Shown: positions 51,540 to 60,680, counted from the first letter of the stretch. The stretch: DNA of 64,000 nucleotides from Nocardioides jensenii JCM 1364 = NBRC 14755 (GCF_001552535.1 NZ_BCRJ01000046.1:18262-82261); one strand, 5' to 3'. A program made the numbers and translations. The notes: generated from the sequence alone by a model not told the origin.

Positions 51540-53705
51540 TCAGTTGGACGCCGCGCGGTTCAGAGTCCTCGCCGCGCTCTGTTCAGGCGTCAGGTCCAAT
51601 CTGCGTAGGAGTTGCGCGTTCAGGGCCACGACGACGGTGGAGGCGGACATCAAGATCGCTCCGACGCTCATCGGCAACACGAACCCGACCGGTGCCAGGA
51701 CACCTGCGGCGAGGGGAACGCTGATGAGGTTGTATCCAGCTGCCCACCAGAGGTTCTGTTTCATTTTGCGGTATGCCGCATTCGACAGTTCGAAGATCGA
51801 CAGCACCGAACGCGGATCCGAACTGGCCAGGATCACCCCGGCCGAGCCGATCGCCACATCTGTGCCTGCGCCGATAGCGATACCAACATCGGCCTGCGCC
51901 AGGGCTGGAGCGTCGTTGACGCCGTCGCCGACCATGGCCACCTTCCGGCCTTCACGCTGGAGTTCGGCAACCTTGGCTGCCTTGTCTTCGGGCCGCACAC
52001 CGGCGAACACCCGGTCGATGCCGAGTTCAGCAGCGACTGTTTCAGCGACCGCCTGGGCATCACCGGTGATCATCACGACCTGCGCGCCCACTGCATGGAG
52101 CGCGTCCACTGCGTCGTGTGACTCGGGGCGGATTTCATCGGCCAGGCGCAGGGCGCCGATCACCTCACCGTCGGCGACGACGTGCAAGATGATGGCGCCC
52201 TCGGTGCGCCACTTGTCGGCGATCGGCAACTCCGGCAGGCCGTGGTGCTCCAGCAGATACGGTCCTCCGACCTCAACCACGGAGTCATCGACCCTCGCGC
52301 GGACGCCAACTGCCGGTGAGGACGAGAATTCCGCGTACGCCGGAACGTCCAGGCTCCGGTGCTTCGCAGCGCCGGTCACCGCTCTTGCGAGCGGGTGCTC
52401 GCTGTCGCTCTCGGCTGCGGCAGCAAGTGACAGGACCGCGTCTTCGGAGTACCCATCGATTGGCTCGATGCCGGTGACGGTCGGCTCGCCCTTGGTCAAG
52501 GTTCCGGTCTTGTCGAAGAGCACGGCGTCCACCGTGCGCATGGATTCCAACGCCAGGCGATCCTTGATCAGCACGCCACCGCGAGCCGCGCGTTCGGTCG
52601 CGATCGACACCACGAGTGGGATCGCCAGGCCCAGTGCATGCGGGCACGCGATTACCAGCACGGTGATCGTGCGTACGACGCCGTCATCGGGCAGCCCGAC
52701 GAGTGTCCACACGATGGCGGTGATGACCGCGGAGCCCAGCGCGAACCAGAACAGCCAGCCGGCTGCGGTGTCGGCGATCCGTTGCGCACGCGAGGAGGAA
52801 GCCTGCGCATCCGCGACAAGCTTCTGGATGCCAGCCAACGCGGTGTCATCACCGATGGCGGTGACTTCCACCCGCAAGCCGGAGTCGGTGGCGACCGTTC
52901 CAGCGACCACTGACTCTCCCACCTCTCGGCGTACGGTCTTGGACTCGCCGGTGACCATGGACTCGTCCATGCTCGCGCTGCCGTCCACGATTTTGCCGTC
53001 GGCAGGGACCGCTGCCCCGGGGCGAACGATGACCACATCGCCCACTGCCAGGTCCGAGGGAGCAACCTTCACGACGGCGTCGCCGTCGACCTTCTCGGCC
53101 TCATCGGGCAACAGCGCGGCCAGGGAGTCCAACGCGGAGGTGGTCTGGGCCAGCGAGCGCATCTCGATCCAGTGCCCAAGGAGCATGATCACGACCAGCA
53201 GGGCCAGCTCCCACCAGAAGTCCAGTTGATCGTCCAACACATCCAGCGTGGAGCCCCACGAGGACACGAACGCGACAGTGATGGCCAACCCGATGAGCAA
53301 CATCATCCCGGGCGTGCGCGACCGAATCTCCGAGACCGCGCCCGTCAGGAACGGCCAGCCGCCCCAGACGTAGAGCACTGTGCCCAGGATCGGCGAGACC
53401 CACTGGACCCATTCACCATCTGGTAGGTGATAGCCGACCAGGTGGGCGAACATCGCGTTGAATGCCACCACGGGGACCGCCAGGACCAGCATGATCCAGA
53501 ACAGTCGTCGGAACTGGCCCACGTGGTCGCCGTGCCCGGAGTGGCCGCCGTGTTCGTGGTGCTCGCCGTGGCCCTCGTGCGCAGAGGGGCCATGCTCGTG
53601 ATCCCCAGGGGCGTCCCGAAGGTCTGCGCTGCCTGCCTGGTGGCCAGCATGATGGCCCGCCTCATCCGTACGGTGTTCGTGCTGATGATCGCGATGCATA
53701 CTCAT
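51540..53705 (-). CDS. copB: Copper-translocating P1B-type ATPase, CopB-like
   Basis: The 721-residue pump has a very His-rich N-terminus (about the first 65 residues) and no CxxC metal domain, as in CopB. The membrane metal site is CPHALGL (CPH type) near residue 370, the actuator loop is SMVTGESK near 255, the phosphorylated Asp is in DKTGTLT near 415, and the hinge is GDGVNDAPAL near 620. It exports Cu(I) or Cu(II). Start ATG at 53705 is 11 bp from a CsoR-like operator. It heads the six-gene copper operon. Confidence 0.95.
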   Translation of the reverse strand: MSMHRDHQHEHRTDEAGHHAGHQAGSADLRDAPGDHEHGPSAHEGHGEHHEHGGHSGHGDHVGQFRRLFWIMLVLAVPVVAFNAMFAHLVGYHLPDGEWVQWVSPILGTVLYVWGGWPFLTGAVSEIRSRTPGMMLLIGLAITVAFVSSWGSTLDVLDDQLDFWWELALLVVIMLLGHWIEMRSLAQTTSALDSLAALLPDEAEKVDGDAVVKVAPSDLAVGDVVIVRPGAAVPADGKIVDGSASMDESMVTGESKTVRREVGESVVAGTVATDSGLRVEVTAIGDDTALAGIQKLVADAQASSSRAQRIADTAAGWLFWFALGSAVITAIVWTLVGLPDDGVVRTITVLVIACPHALGLAIPLVVSIATERAARGGVLIKDRLALESMRTVDAVLFDKTGTLTKGEPTVTGIEPIDGYSEDAVLSLAAAAESDSEHPLARAVTGAAKHRSLDVPAYAEFSSSPAVGVRARVDDSVVEVGGPYLLEHHGLPELPIADKWRTEGAIILHVVADGEVIGALRLADEIRPESHDAVDALHAVGAQVVMITGDAQAVAETVAAELGIDRVFAGVRPEDKAAKVAELQREGRKVAMVGDGVNDAPALAQADVGIAIGAGTDVAIGSAGVILASSDPRSVLSIFELSNAAYRKMKQNLWWAAGYNLISVPLAAGVLAPVGFVLPMSVGAILMSASTVVVALNAQLLRRLDLTPEQSAARTLNRAASN

Positions 53706-53715
53706 ACCACGAAGG

Positions 53716-53734
53716 TATACCCCCCCTGGGTATA
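53716..53734. promoter_or_regulatory. CsoR-like copper operator
   Basis: TATAC, a C-run of seven, TGGG and TATA form the pseudo-palindrome of known CsoR sites (TATACC...GGGTATA). It lies 11 bp before the copB start, so copper release of a CsoR-type repressor would switch on the operon. No csoR gene is in the window. Confidence 0.75.
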
Positions 53735-53847
53735 TTTCCACCAAGCGCCACTGCGAACGGGATCACCGACAAGATCCAGACGGCGACAGAAAGGCCCGCA
53801 AGGCCTTGCGGAAATCCTGTCGCGCCACAAAGGGTGCGTCGATCACT

Positions 53848-53882
53848 ATTACGACATCTGATGTGAGGGCTTTCAGCCTCTG
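53848..53882. repeat. 35-bp repeat, left copy
   Basis: The 35 bp starting ATTACGACATCTGAT match 63951-63985 at 32 positions in the same orientation. The copy lies 25 bp before the DUF4192 start. It is either a shared upstream regulatory sequence or a recombination site. Confidence 0.65.
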
Positions 53883-53906
53883 GATCGGACCGCGCACCTG
53901 ACAGGT

Positions 53907-54914
53907 ATGACCCTCTCCATCCACTCCCCCGACGAACTGATCGCCGCCATTCCGCACCTGCTCGGGTTCAAGGCCGAGGAGTCGATCGTGTTCGTACCTC
54001 TCCGCGCGGATCTCCCCCTCGCCCGCGTCGACCTACCCACCACTGCCAGCCAACGCAACGAGGCCTGGGGCGCCATCCGCGGAGCGTTCAGTCGCTACGC
54101 CCAACCCGGTGCCAGTGTCGCCATCGTCTGCATGACTCACGACCAACAGGCCGCCGATCTCATTGGCCACGACTACGCCGTCCGACTCGCCAGCATCGGC
54201 ATCGACACACCACTCAAGCTGTCCGCCGATGCCACCGACTGGTACGACCTCGACAGCGGCGAATCCGGCGTCCAGAGCGAAGGCGCCCGCAATCGACTGG
54301 CCGCCACCACCGTGCTGGCCGGGCGAGCACATCCAGTGAGCGATCGTGACGCGCTCGCCACGTCGCTGGTCGGCGACCGCGAGCCGGTCGCACAGTTCCT
54401 GCTCAGGACGCGGGACGAGTCCGCACAGAGGTCACCCGGGCAGGACGAACAGTGGGCACTCGGGCGGCTCCAGCAGTTTCAGGCGGACGGTGTCCGGCTC
54501 AGCGACAGCGATGCAGCCCGGCTACTCGTGACAGTCGAGTCCATCCCGGTGCGTGACGAACTCTGGAACGACATGCGCCGCGACAACGCGAACTCTCACG
54601 TCGCGCTATGGACCGACCTGACCAGACGAGCGCCAGACGAGGTCCGCGCCGGCCCCGCCTCGCTGCTGGGCTTCGCCGCCTGGCAGAGCGGGAACGGCGC
54701 TATGGCGTGGTGCGCCCTCGACCAAGTACCCAAGGACAAGCGGTACGTCCTCGCCGACCTGGTGGCCGCAGCCATCCAGACGGGGATGCACCCTCGCGAG
54801 TGGGAGGCAGTCAAGGCCGCCCCACCGCAGCGCGAGGTGGAACGAGGATCCGACTTCATCCTGGGGCACGCACGGGCTCAAACCGGCCCCACTCGGCCCG
54901 CACCTGGAATCTGA
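53907..54914 (+). CDS. DUF4192 domain protein
   Basis: The 335-residue protein starts with the DUF4192 signature SPDELIAAIPHLLGFKAEESIVFVPL, followed by DLPTT, VAIVCMTHDQQAADLIGHDYA and a C-terminal SLLGFAAWQSGNGAMAWCALDQV. The family is widespread in actinobacterial chromosomes and plasmids, without a known function. A 35-bp repeat lies just upstream. A small gene follows 10 bp after the stop. Confidence 0.88.
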   Translation: MTLSIHSPDELIAAIPHLLGFKAEESIVFVPLRADLPLARVDLPTTASQRNEAWGAIRGAFSRYAQPGASVAIVCMTHDQQAADLIGHDYAVRLASIGIDTPLKLSADATDWYDLDSGESGVQSEGARNRLAATTVLAGRAHPVSDRDALATSLVGDREPVAQFLLRTRDESAQRSPGQDEQWALGRLQQFQADGVRLSDSDAARLLVTVESIPVRDELWNDMRRDNANSHVALWTDLTRRAPDEVRAGPASLLGFAAWQSGNGAMAWCALDQVPKDKRYVLADLVAAAIQTGMHPREWEAVKAAPPQREVERGSDFILGHARAQTGPTRPAPGI

Positions 54915-54924
54915 GGAGCAGGTC

Positions 54925-55092
54925 ATGAAGTTCACCTACCGGCCCAGTCGCCCATCCAGCCGGCTGGAACGACTGCTGGGGCGTCTCGCGGGTGACCGAC
55001 CACAAACGCCCAAGCCCAGATTCCCGATCGACCTTGTCTGCAACGCGGACGTAAGAATCGATCCGCCGCACAGCCGAGATGACGACAGCTAA
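54925..55092 (+). CDS. Small basic hypothetical protein downstream of DUF4192
   Basis: A 55-residue protein starting MKFTYRPSRPSSRLERLLGRL, with ATG 7 bp after GAGGAG and only 10 bp past the DUF4192 stop, so it is cotranscribed. The tail PRFPIDLVCNADVRIDPPHSRDDDS is acidic. I do not recognise it; position, ribosome site and GC-rich codons support it as a real gene. Confidence 0.55.
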   Translation: MKFTYRPSRPSSRLERLLGRLAGDRPQTPKPRFPIDLVCNADVRIDPPHSRDDDS

Positions 55093-55527
55093 CGCCGGTG
55101 CTGTCCTCCCGAGCGCTGATGACAGTGCGTCGCTGCATCAGGGAGGCTTCTCCCGGACCAGATTTAAACGTGAACCCTCTGGACAAGATCGGAGGCCCAT
55201 TCCCAGCTACCGCAAACCTCGGGTCCCTCTGGAAAACCTCGGATTGTTGAGGAGGCTCCCCATCGGACGACTCCAACTCTATCGGAACGCCATGGAACCG
55301 TTGCCGGTAGTTTCTGATGCCTTTCCGATGACGGGTCGAATCCATCGGTAAGTCGATGATGTCGAGTTCGGGGTAGGTCCACCGAACGGCGCCCGTCGAC
55401 CTCTGATGGGCCGCTGCGCCCCGCACCGATGGGGCCGTGGGCGGCGAGGAGATCCACCCGGGCTCGTCGATATGGGTCGCTCACGGGTGGGGCAGACGGC
55501 GGCCGCCGCTCTTGCAGCCGAGGCTGG
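55093..55527. other. Intergenic stretch before the MFS gene
   Basis: About 435 bp with no convincing gene. One minus-strand frame reads ELDIIDLPMDSTRHRKG and GVPIELESSDGEPP and could be part of a decayed gene, but frames break and no family is recognised. Confidence 0.45.
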
Positions 55528-56823
55528 CTACGCGGCTTTGTCCGAGTGAATCGGTGGAATTTGTTGTCTCGGCATGGCCCCGAGCATCAGCACCGCGGCT
55601 ACCGCAGCCAGCCCCGCGAGCACCAGGAACGCGTCGGCGTACGAACCCAGCAGGTGCGCCAGCGCTGCGCCCGCGAACGGTGCAACAGCTGATGCGGCCA
55701 ATGCGGGTGCGGTGAGGATGCCGTTGAGTCTGCCGTAGGCCGCGGGTCCCCATCGATCGGTTACGGCGGTGGCTTGGACAAGCGTGTAAATGCCACGGGC
55801 CAGGCCGAGGACCATTCCGAGGACAATGAGCACCCCGACCGAGTACGGCGCCAACGCGAGAGCAGCGGTGCCGATGGCCACTGCGGCCAGCACGATGACG
55901 CCACGTGCGGTCACCGACGTGGCCGCGGCGAATCGCGCATATCCCAGACGTCCGGCCACCTGCCCGACTCCTCCCAGCCCTAGTGCGACGGCTGCGAGGT
56001 TTCGGCTCATGCCCTGCTCGACCAGCATGGGCACCATGTTGATGACCACCGCGAAGACAGCCAGGGCCGTCATGGCATTGGCGATCGTGAGAAGCAGGAA
56101 CGGGACACTGCGAGCCACATTGACGGCCTGAGTTTCGGCGTTCGCCGGTCCCCTCGCACTGCTCTCTGCCCCGACTGGGGCAGTTCGCCACGGACGGTCC
56201 AGTCCCCACCAGTGCAACGGAACGGTAATGAAGACAAGGCCTGCGAGGAGAACCAGGTAGGCCTGGCGCCATCCCAGCCAGCCCTCCAGAGCTGAGGCGA
56301 GCGGCGCGAACACTGTGCTGGCCAAGCCGGCCACGAGGGTCAGGGTTGTCAGGGCGCGAACCCGCTTCGCTCCGCCCCAGTGGGTCAGCGCTGCGAACGC
56401 CGGTGGATACAGGGTGCCGGCCATGGCGACCCCGGTCAGCACCCAGCCGATGTAAAACAGGGGCAGGTTGGGTGCCAGCGCGATCGTGGCCACGCCGGGG
56501 ATGGCGACCAATGAAGCGGCGGTCATTACCTTGCGGGGACCGAAGGCGTCGAGGTGTCGACCGACCCAGATGCCGACACCGCCAGAGACGAACTGTGAGA
56601 GCGAGAAGGCTCCGGTGATCGCAACTCCGGGCCATCCGGTGTCGGCGGTGATGGCACCTTGTAGTGCCGCGAAGGCGTAGTACAGCACGCCCCAGGAGAC
56701 GATCTGGACGGTGCTGAGCACTGCGACCACGCGCCGCAGCCCGGCGCTGTCGAGGGCTCCGGGCTGCGGGTCGACCGACTGGGCGTCGGTCCAGGTTCCG
56801 GTCACCCCGCGACCGTCTCGCAC
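55528..56823 (-). CDS. MFS transporter in the arsenic cluster
   Basis: The protein (about 431 residues) has twelve predicted membrane segments. VSWGVLYYAFAALQGAITADTGWP near residue 40 and GIWVGRHLDAFGPRKVM near 85 (motif A) are typical of MFS. MFS pumps next to ArsR/ArsO genes have been proposed to export organic or pentavalent arsenicals; the substrate here is unknown. The start may be GTG 56823 or 56805. It is the second gene after the minus-strand flavoprotein, 19 bp downstream. Confidence 0.88.
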   Translation of the reverse strand: MRDGRGVTGTWTDAQSVDPQPGALDSAGLRRVVAVLSTVQIVSWGVLYYAFAALQGAITADTGWPGVAITGAFSLSQFVSGGVGIWVGRHLDAFGPRKVMTAASLVAIPGVATIALAPNLPLFYIGWVLTGVAMAGTLYPPAFAALTHWGGAKRVRALTTLTLVAGLASTVFAPLASALEGWLGWRQAYLVLLAGLVFITVPLHWWGLDRPWRTAPVGAESSARGPANAETQAVNVARSVPFLLLTIANAMTALAVFAVVINMVPMLVEQGMSRNLAAVALGLGGVGQVAGRLGYARFAAATSVTARGVIVLAAVAIGTAALALAPYSVGVLIVLGMVLGLARGIYTLVQATAVTDRWGPAAYGRLNGILTAPALAASAVAPFAGAALAHLLGSYADAFLVLAGLAAVAAVLMLGAMPRQQIPPIHSDKAA

Positions 56824-56842
56824 CGGGGGGCCGTCGCGGGTC

Positions 56843-58192
56843 TCACTGGCCGGGGCGGCCCAGGCTGATCAGTTCCGGCTCGGATGCCGGGGCTCCGCAG
56901 CAGCCGCCTGTCGAGGCCACTGCGTCCGGGGCGTCGAACGCGCCGGCGCCGTTGCAGACGCCGGTGTCGGGGAGCACCAACTCCATCCGGCCAGCCGCTT
57001 CGAGGTCGCCGGCGAGCGCGGCTATGACGGAGCGGATCTGCTCGAATCCGGTCATGGCGAGGAACGAGGGGGCGCGGCCGTAGGACTTCATGCCGACCAC
57101 GTAGAACCCCGGTTCCGGCTGGGCCAGTTCTTGATATCCGTGTCCGGGGACGTCGCCACAGCTGTGGTGGTCCGGGTGCACCAGTTCTGCCAGGAACCGT
57201 GCTGAGCCGAGGGCGGGGTCGAGGTCGAGGCGTACTTCGGAGAGGAAGCTGAAGTCGGGACGGAAGCCGGTGACGACGATGATTTCGTCGACGTCAGAGA
57301 CCTGTTGACCGTCGGTGGAACCGAGCGCGAGTCGGCCATCGTCCTGGAGGTTGACGGATTCGGTGCGGAACTGGGTCACGTTGGTGACCAAGCCACTGCT
57401 AGCGGCTGCTTTCGCGTCCTGTCCGAGCTTGCCGCGCTGTTCGAGTTGGTCGTTGTCGCCTCCCCCGAAGGCATCTCCGACGCTGGGGCGTCGCAACAGC
57501 CACGAGACGCGGGTAGCGGGGTCCTGCTCGGCGAGCTGGGCCAGCCCGATCAGCACACCTTGGGCCGAGGCACCCTTGCCTGCCACCGCGACATGCTTGC
57601 CGGCGTACCGCGCAGCGACCGCGGTGTCGGTGAAGTCAGGGATCCCGTAGCTGATGCGATCAGCGTGCTCGCGTTCCCCACGTGCGGGGTAGCCATCGGC
57701 GCCCAGCGGGTTGGGGCTGGTCCAGGTGCCGGAGGCATCCACGACCGCGCTGCCCAGGAGTCGCTGGTGGCCTTCAGGCCCGTGCACATGCACAGCGAAG
57801 GGGTCGTTCTCTCGTCCGGAGTCGACTAACAGGTCGCGTCCGGCGCGGCTCACGCCGGTCACCTGCGTGTTGTAGTGCACGCTTCCGTTTGTCGAGGAGT
57901 TCAGCAGGTTGGCCAGCGGCTGGAGATAGGCCTCGCGCCACTCGGAACCGGTGGGGTAGTCGCTGTCGTCGGGGGCGGTCCACGTGCCGGTGGCTTCGAG
58001 GAGTCGACGGGCGGCGGGGTCGATGAGTTCCAGCCACGAGGAGAAGAGTCGCACGTGGCCCCACTCCCCCACAGCCGCTCCGGCATCGCCACCGGCTTCG
58101 ACGACGATGAAGTCCATGTCGCGCTCGGCGGCGTTCGCTGCCGCGGCCAACCCGATGGGCCCGGCGCCGATGATGATCACGGGTAGCTGCAT
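56843..58192 (-). CDS. Arsenic-cluster FAD/NAD(P) oxidoreductase with C-terminal Cys-Cys
   Basis: The 449-residue flavoprotein begins MQLPVIIIGAGPIGLAAAANA, with a second nucleotide loop VAVAGKGASAQGVLIGLAQL near 190 and VVTGFRPDFSFLSEV near 310. The last 50 residues carry GVCNGAGAF and GGCCGAPASEPE, a Cys-rich tail that could bind As(III). ATG 58192 has GAGGAG upstream. It is divergent from the ArsR-GNAT gene over an operator region, and cotranscribed with an MFS pump. Flavoproteins of this type are common in actinobacterial ars loci, without a proven reaction. Confidence 0.85.
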   Translation of the reverse strand: MQLPVIIIGAGPIGLAAAANAAERDMDFIVVEAGGDAGAAVGEWGHVRLFSSWLELIDPAARRLLEATGTWTAPDDSDYPTGSEWREAYLQPLANLLNSSTNGSVHYNTQVTGVSRAGRDLLVDSGRENDPFAVHVHGPEGHQRLLGSAVVDASGTWTSPNPLGADGYPARGEREHADRISYGIPDFTDTAVAARYAGKHVAVAGKGASAQGVLIGLAQLAEQDPATRVSWLLRRPSVGDAFGGGDNDQLEQRGKLGQDAKAAASSGLVTNVTQFRTESVNLQDDGRLALGSTDGQQVSDVDEIIVVTGFRPDFSFLSEVRLDLDPALGSARFLAELVHPDHHSCGDVPGHGYQELAQPEPGFYVVGMKSYGRAPSFLAMTGFEQIRSVIAALAGDLEAAGRMELVLPDTGVCNGAGAFDAPDAVASTGGCCGAPASEPELISLGRPGQ

Positions 58193-58210
58193 CTCAAACT
58201 CCTCAGTCGT

Positions 58211-58267
58211 CTTGCATCGACGGACGTCGATAGAGAAACAGTATCGACCTAGATCGATGGATGCAAG
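58211..58267. promoter_or_regulatory. Divergent ArsR-type operator region
   Basis: CTTGCATC (58211-58218) and its complement GATGCAAG (58260-58267) bracket further ATCGA half-sites, including TCGATA (58227-58232) and TATCGA (58242-58247). The region separates the flavoprotein and ArsR-GNAT genes and probably binds one or both ArsR proteins of the cluster. Confidence 0.65.
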
Positions 58268-58280
58268 GTATTCTTCGGCC

Positions 58281-59123
58281 ATGACCATCTCTGGCCCTGC
58301 AGCGCTCAGTCTTGACCGCACGAACGCGGAGCACTTTGCTGAGTGGTTCGCCCTGCTCGCCGACCCCACTCGGGTGCAGCTGCTCCACACCCTGTCGACC
58401 TCGCCCTCGGGGGCGATGCGGATCGGCGACCTGGCCGAAGCGCTCGGCATCAGTCAGTCCACCTGTTCTCACCACTGCCAGGTGTTGAGGAAGGTCGGGT
58501 TCGTCGTGGTCGACAAGGTCGGTACCTCCAGCATGGTTTCGGTCAATCCGGCTTGTTGCACCGGATTGCCGCATGCTGCCGACGTCGTGATGGGCACGTT
58601 GTCTGCACCACCTTGTTGCCCCTCGGATCTTCCTGTCGATGTGGCCACACGTCCGGTGATCGACGAGGACATGGCCGCTGTCGTCGCCATCTATGCCGAA
58701 GGCCTTGCCACTCGCAACGCCACCTTCGAGACCGCGATCCCGACCGCCGAGCAGTTGCGCAGCAAGTGGCTGCCGGGGATGGCGTGGGTCGCCGAACTCG
58801 GAGGTCAGGTCGTGGGCTGGACGGCGATCCAGCCCGTCTCGGAGCGTGCGTGCTACGCCGGAGTGGGCGAGACCTCCGTCTATGTCACTGAGACCGCTCG
58901 CGGTCGTGGCGTCGGGAAGGCATTGCTGTTCACCCAGGTCAACGAAGCCGACCAAGCTGGCCTGTGGACACTGCAGACCTCGATCTTTCCGGAGAACCGT
59001 GCCAGTCTCGCGCTGCACCGTTCCGCCGGGTACCGAACCCTGGCAGTGCGGGCTCGCATTGCTCAGCTCGACGGCGTCTGGCGTGACACCGTCATGCTGG
59101 AACGTCGCAGCGACATCAACTGA
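58281..59123 (+). CDS. ArsR-GNAT fusion (regulator joined to ArsN-like acetyltransferase)
   Basis: The 280-residue protein joins two domains. Residues 1-110 are an ArsR winged HTH (FALLADPTRVQLLHTLS; MRIGDLAEALGISQSTCSHHCQVLRKVGFV) with Cys in TCSHHC and CCTG and, in the linker, PPCCPSD. Residues about 118-280 are a GNAT acetyltransferase (TRPVIDEDMAAVVAIY; SVYVTETARGRGVGKALL for acetyl-CoA; HRSAGYRTLAVRARI), close to ArsN/PAT enzymes that acetylate arsinothricin or phosphinothricin. There is no stop between them. The fusion may couple As(III) sensing to detoxification of an organoarsenical. Confidence 0.9.
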   Translation: MTISGPAALSLDRTNAEHFAEWFALLADPTRVQLLHTLSTSPSGAMRIGDLAEALGISQSTCSHHCQVLRKVGFVVVDKVGTSSMVSVNPACCTGLPHAADVVMGTLSAPPCCPSDLPVDVATRPVIDEDMAAVVAIYAEGLATRNATFETAIPTAEQLRSKWLPGMAWVAELGGQVVGWTAIQPVSERACYAGVGETSVYVTETARGRGVGKALLFTQVNEADQAGLWTLQTSIFPENRASLALHRSAGYRTLAVRARIAQLDGVWRDTVMLERRSDIN

Positions 59124-59131
59124 TCCGCCAG

Positions 59132-60244
59132 ATGACGACACCTTCCCTCCCGGACGACGTGTCTGTCGTCGTCATCGGCGGCGGACAAGCAGGACTGGCC
59201 ACCGGCTACTACCTGCGCAGGGCCGGCCTGGTGCCCGGCGATGACTTCGTCATCCTTGACGCAGCCGAACAACCAGGTGGCGCCTGGCCACGCATGTGGG
59301 ACGGGCTGCGGCTCTTCTCCCCCGCGACGCACTCCTCGCTTCCGGGGTGGATGATGCCGCCCTGGGACGACGCCGCCCGGGGATTTCCCACTCGCGACCA
59401 CGTCGTGGACTACCTGAGGCGCTATGAAGAGCGCTACGGATTGGCAGTGCAGCGACCCTGTCAGGTCACCGCGGTCGGTCGGTCAGCCGACGCCGACCCG
59501 ACCCATCCACTCATGGTCCGCACGCGGCAAGGCGACGTATCTGCCCGTGCGATCGTCTCGGCTACTGGCACGTGGACCCGTCCCTTCTGGCCGCACTACT
59601 CGGGCGCGGACACGTTCACCGGACAGCAACTGCATACCGTGCAGTACCGCCGACCCGAGGACTTCACCGGACGGCGGGTCGCGGCCGTGGGTGGCGGGAA
59701 CTCAGGCGCACAGGTCCTGGCCGAAGTCTCAGCGATCACCGACACCTTGTGGGTGACCAACCGGCCGCCACGCTTCTTGCCCGACGAGGTCGACGGTCGC
59801 GCCTTGTTCGCCGCGGCAACCCAGCGGGTTCAGGCGTTGCACGATGGAACCGATCACCCGGGTGTCGGAGGTCTGGGTGACATCGTCATGGTTCCCAGCG
59901 TCCGTGCTGCTCGGGAGCGTGGCGCACTCAAGGCGGTCCCGATGTTCAGCCGCCTGACGCCGACTGGTCTGATGTGGCCAGATGGCACGCACCATGAGGT
60001 CGACGCCATCATCTGGTGCACCGGGTTCCGGCCCGCGCTCGGGCACCTCAGGGGTCTGCGTCTCGGAACCGCGGGCGGGCATTATCGTCTCGGCGGGCCA
60101 GCAGGCACCCAGTCCCTGAATGAACCACGGCTGCACCTGATCGGGTACGGCGACTGGGCTGGCGCAGCGTCAGCGACCCTGATTGGGGCTGGGCGGACCG
60201 CACGCGATACGACCCGCGTCGTACTGGACCAGCTGCGTAGGTAG
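59132..60244 (+). CDS. ArsO-like flavin-containing monooxygenase
   Basis: The 370-residue protein has the FAD loop VVVIGGGQAGLATGYYLRRAG near residue 10, PGGAWPRMWDGLRLFSPATHSSLPGW near 50, the NADPH loop AAVGGGNSGAQVLAEVS near 185 and the late IIWCTGFRPALGHL. It matches the ArsO family found in arsenic loci, whose reaction is unsettled. It lies 8 bp after the ArsR-GNAT stop, so the two are cotranscribed. Convergent with the second arsR. Confidence 0.88.
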   Translation: MTTPSLPDDVSVVVIGGGQAGLATGYYLRRAGLVPGDDFVILDAAEQPGGAWPRMWDGLRLFSPATHSSLPGWMMPPWDDAARGFPTRDHVVDYLRRYEERYGLAVQRPCQVTAVGRSADADPTHPLMVRTRQGDVSARAIVSATGTWTRPFWPHYSGADTFTGQQLHTVQYRRPEDFTGRRVAAVGGGNSGAQVLAEVSAITDTLWVTNRPPRFLPDEVDGRALFAAATQRVQALHDGTDHPGVGGLGDIVMVPSVRAARERGALKAVPMFSRLTPTGLMWPDGTHHEVDAIIWCTGFRPALGHLRGLRLGTAGGHYRLGGPAGTQSLNEPRLHLIGYGDWAGAASATLIGAGRTARDTTRVVLDQLRR

Positions 60245-60277
60245 AAGCCGCACTGTCTTGGGTTGTTGCCGGATACG

Positions 60278-60631
60278 TCAGCTCGTCGCAGCAGGCGTTC
60301 GAAGCACATCCGCGAGTTGATCGAGCGCACCGGGCACCAAGGCATAGAACGACCATGTGCCCCGCTTGCTTCGCGTGAGCAATCCCGCATCGACCAGGAT
60401 CTTGAGGTGGTGCGACACGGTCGGCTGCGACAAAGCGACCGGTTCGGTCAGGTCGCAGACGCAGGCCTCGCGGTCCTCGTGCGCGGCAACAATCGACAGC
60501 AGCCGCAAGCGCGTCGGATCCCCGAGGGCCTTGAACTTGGCCGCGAGCGTCACCGCGCCGTTGACGCTCATCGCCTCACCGACGATCGGCGCGCAGCATG
60601 GGTCGAGAGTTTCGATCACTTCAGTGGCCAT
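60278..60631 (-). CDS. arsR: ArsR family arsenite-responsive repressor
   Basis: The 117-residue winged-HTH protein has AAKFKALGDPTRLRLLSIVAA near residue 28, the metal-site helix ACVCDLTEPVALSQPTVSHHLKIL near 58 with the Cys pair CVC, and an N-terminal Cys pair DPCC near 12. The N-terminal and helix Cys would bind As(III). ATG 60631 is used; ATG 60649 would add six residues. It is divergent from acr3, with a palindromic operator in between. Confidence 0.93.
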   Translation of the reverse strand: MATEVIETLDPCCAPIVGEAMSVNGAVTLAAKFKALGDPTRLRLLSIVAAHEDREACVCDLTEPVALSQPTVSHHLKILVDAGLLTRSKRGTWSFYALVPGALDQLADVLRTPAATS

Positions 60632-60652
60632 GGCCCCAGTATGACCCATGCA

Positions 60653-60680
60653 TTGACAATCGTCGATGGACCGCTACTGT
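60653..60680 (+). promoter_or_regulatory. Promoter of the acr3-arsC-arsC-trxB operon
   Basis: TTGACA (60653-60658) and TACTGT (60675-60680) with 16 bp between them. The start point would be near 60687, about 70 bp before the acr3 GTG. Confidence 0.6.

Noticed and set aside
55164..55484. Minus-strand gene before the MFS transporter
   Set aside because: Frames are broken and no family is recognised; the ELDIIDLP-type stretch alone is not enough.
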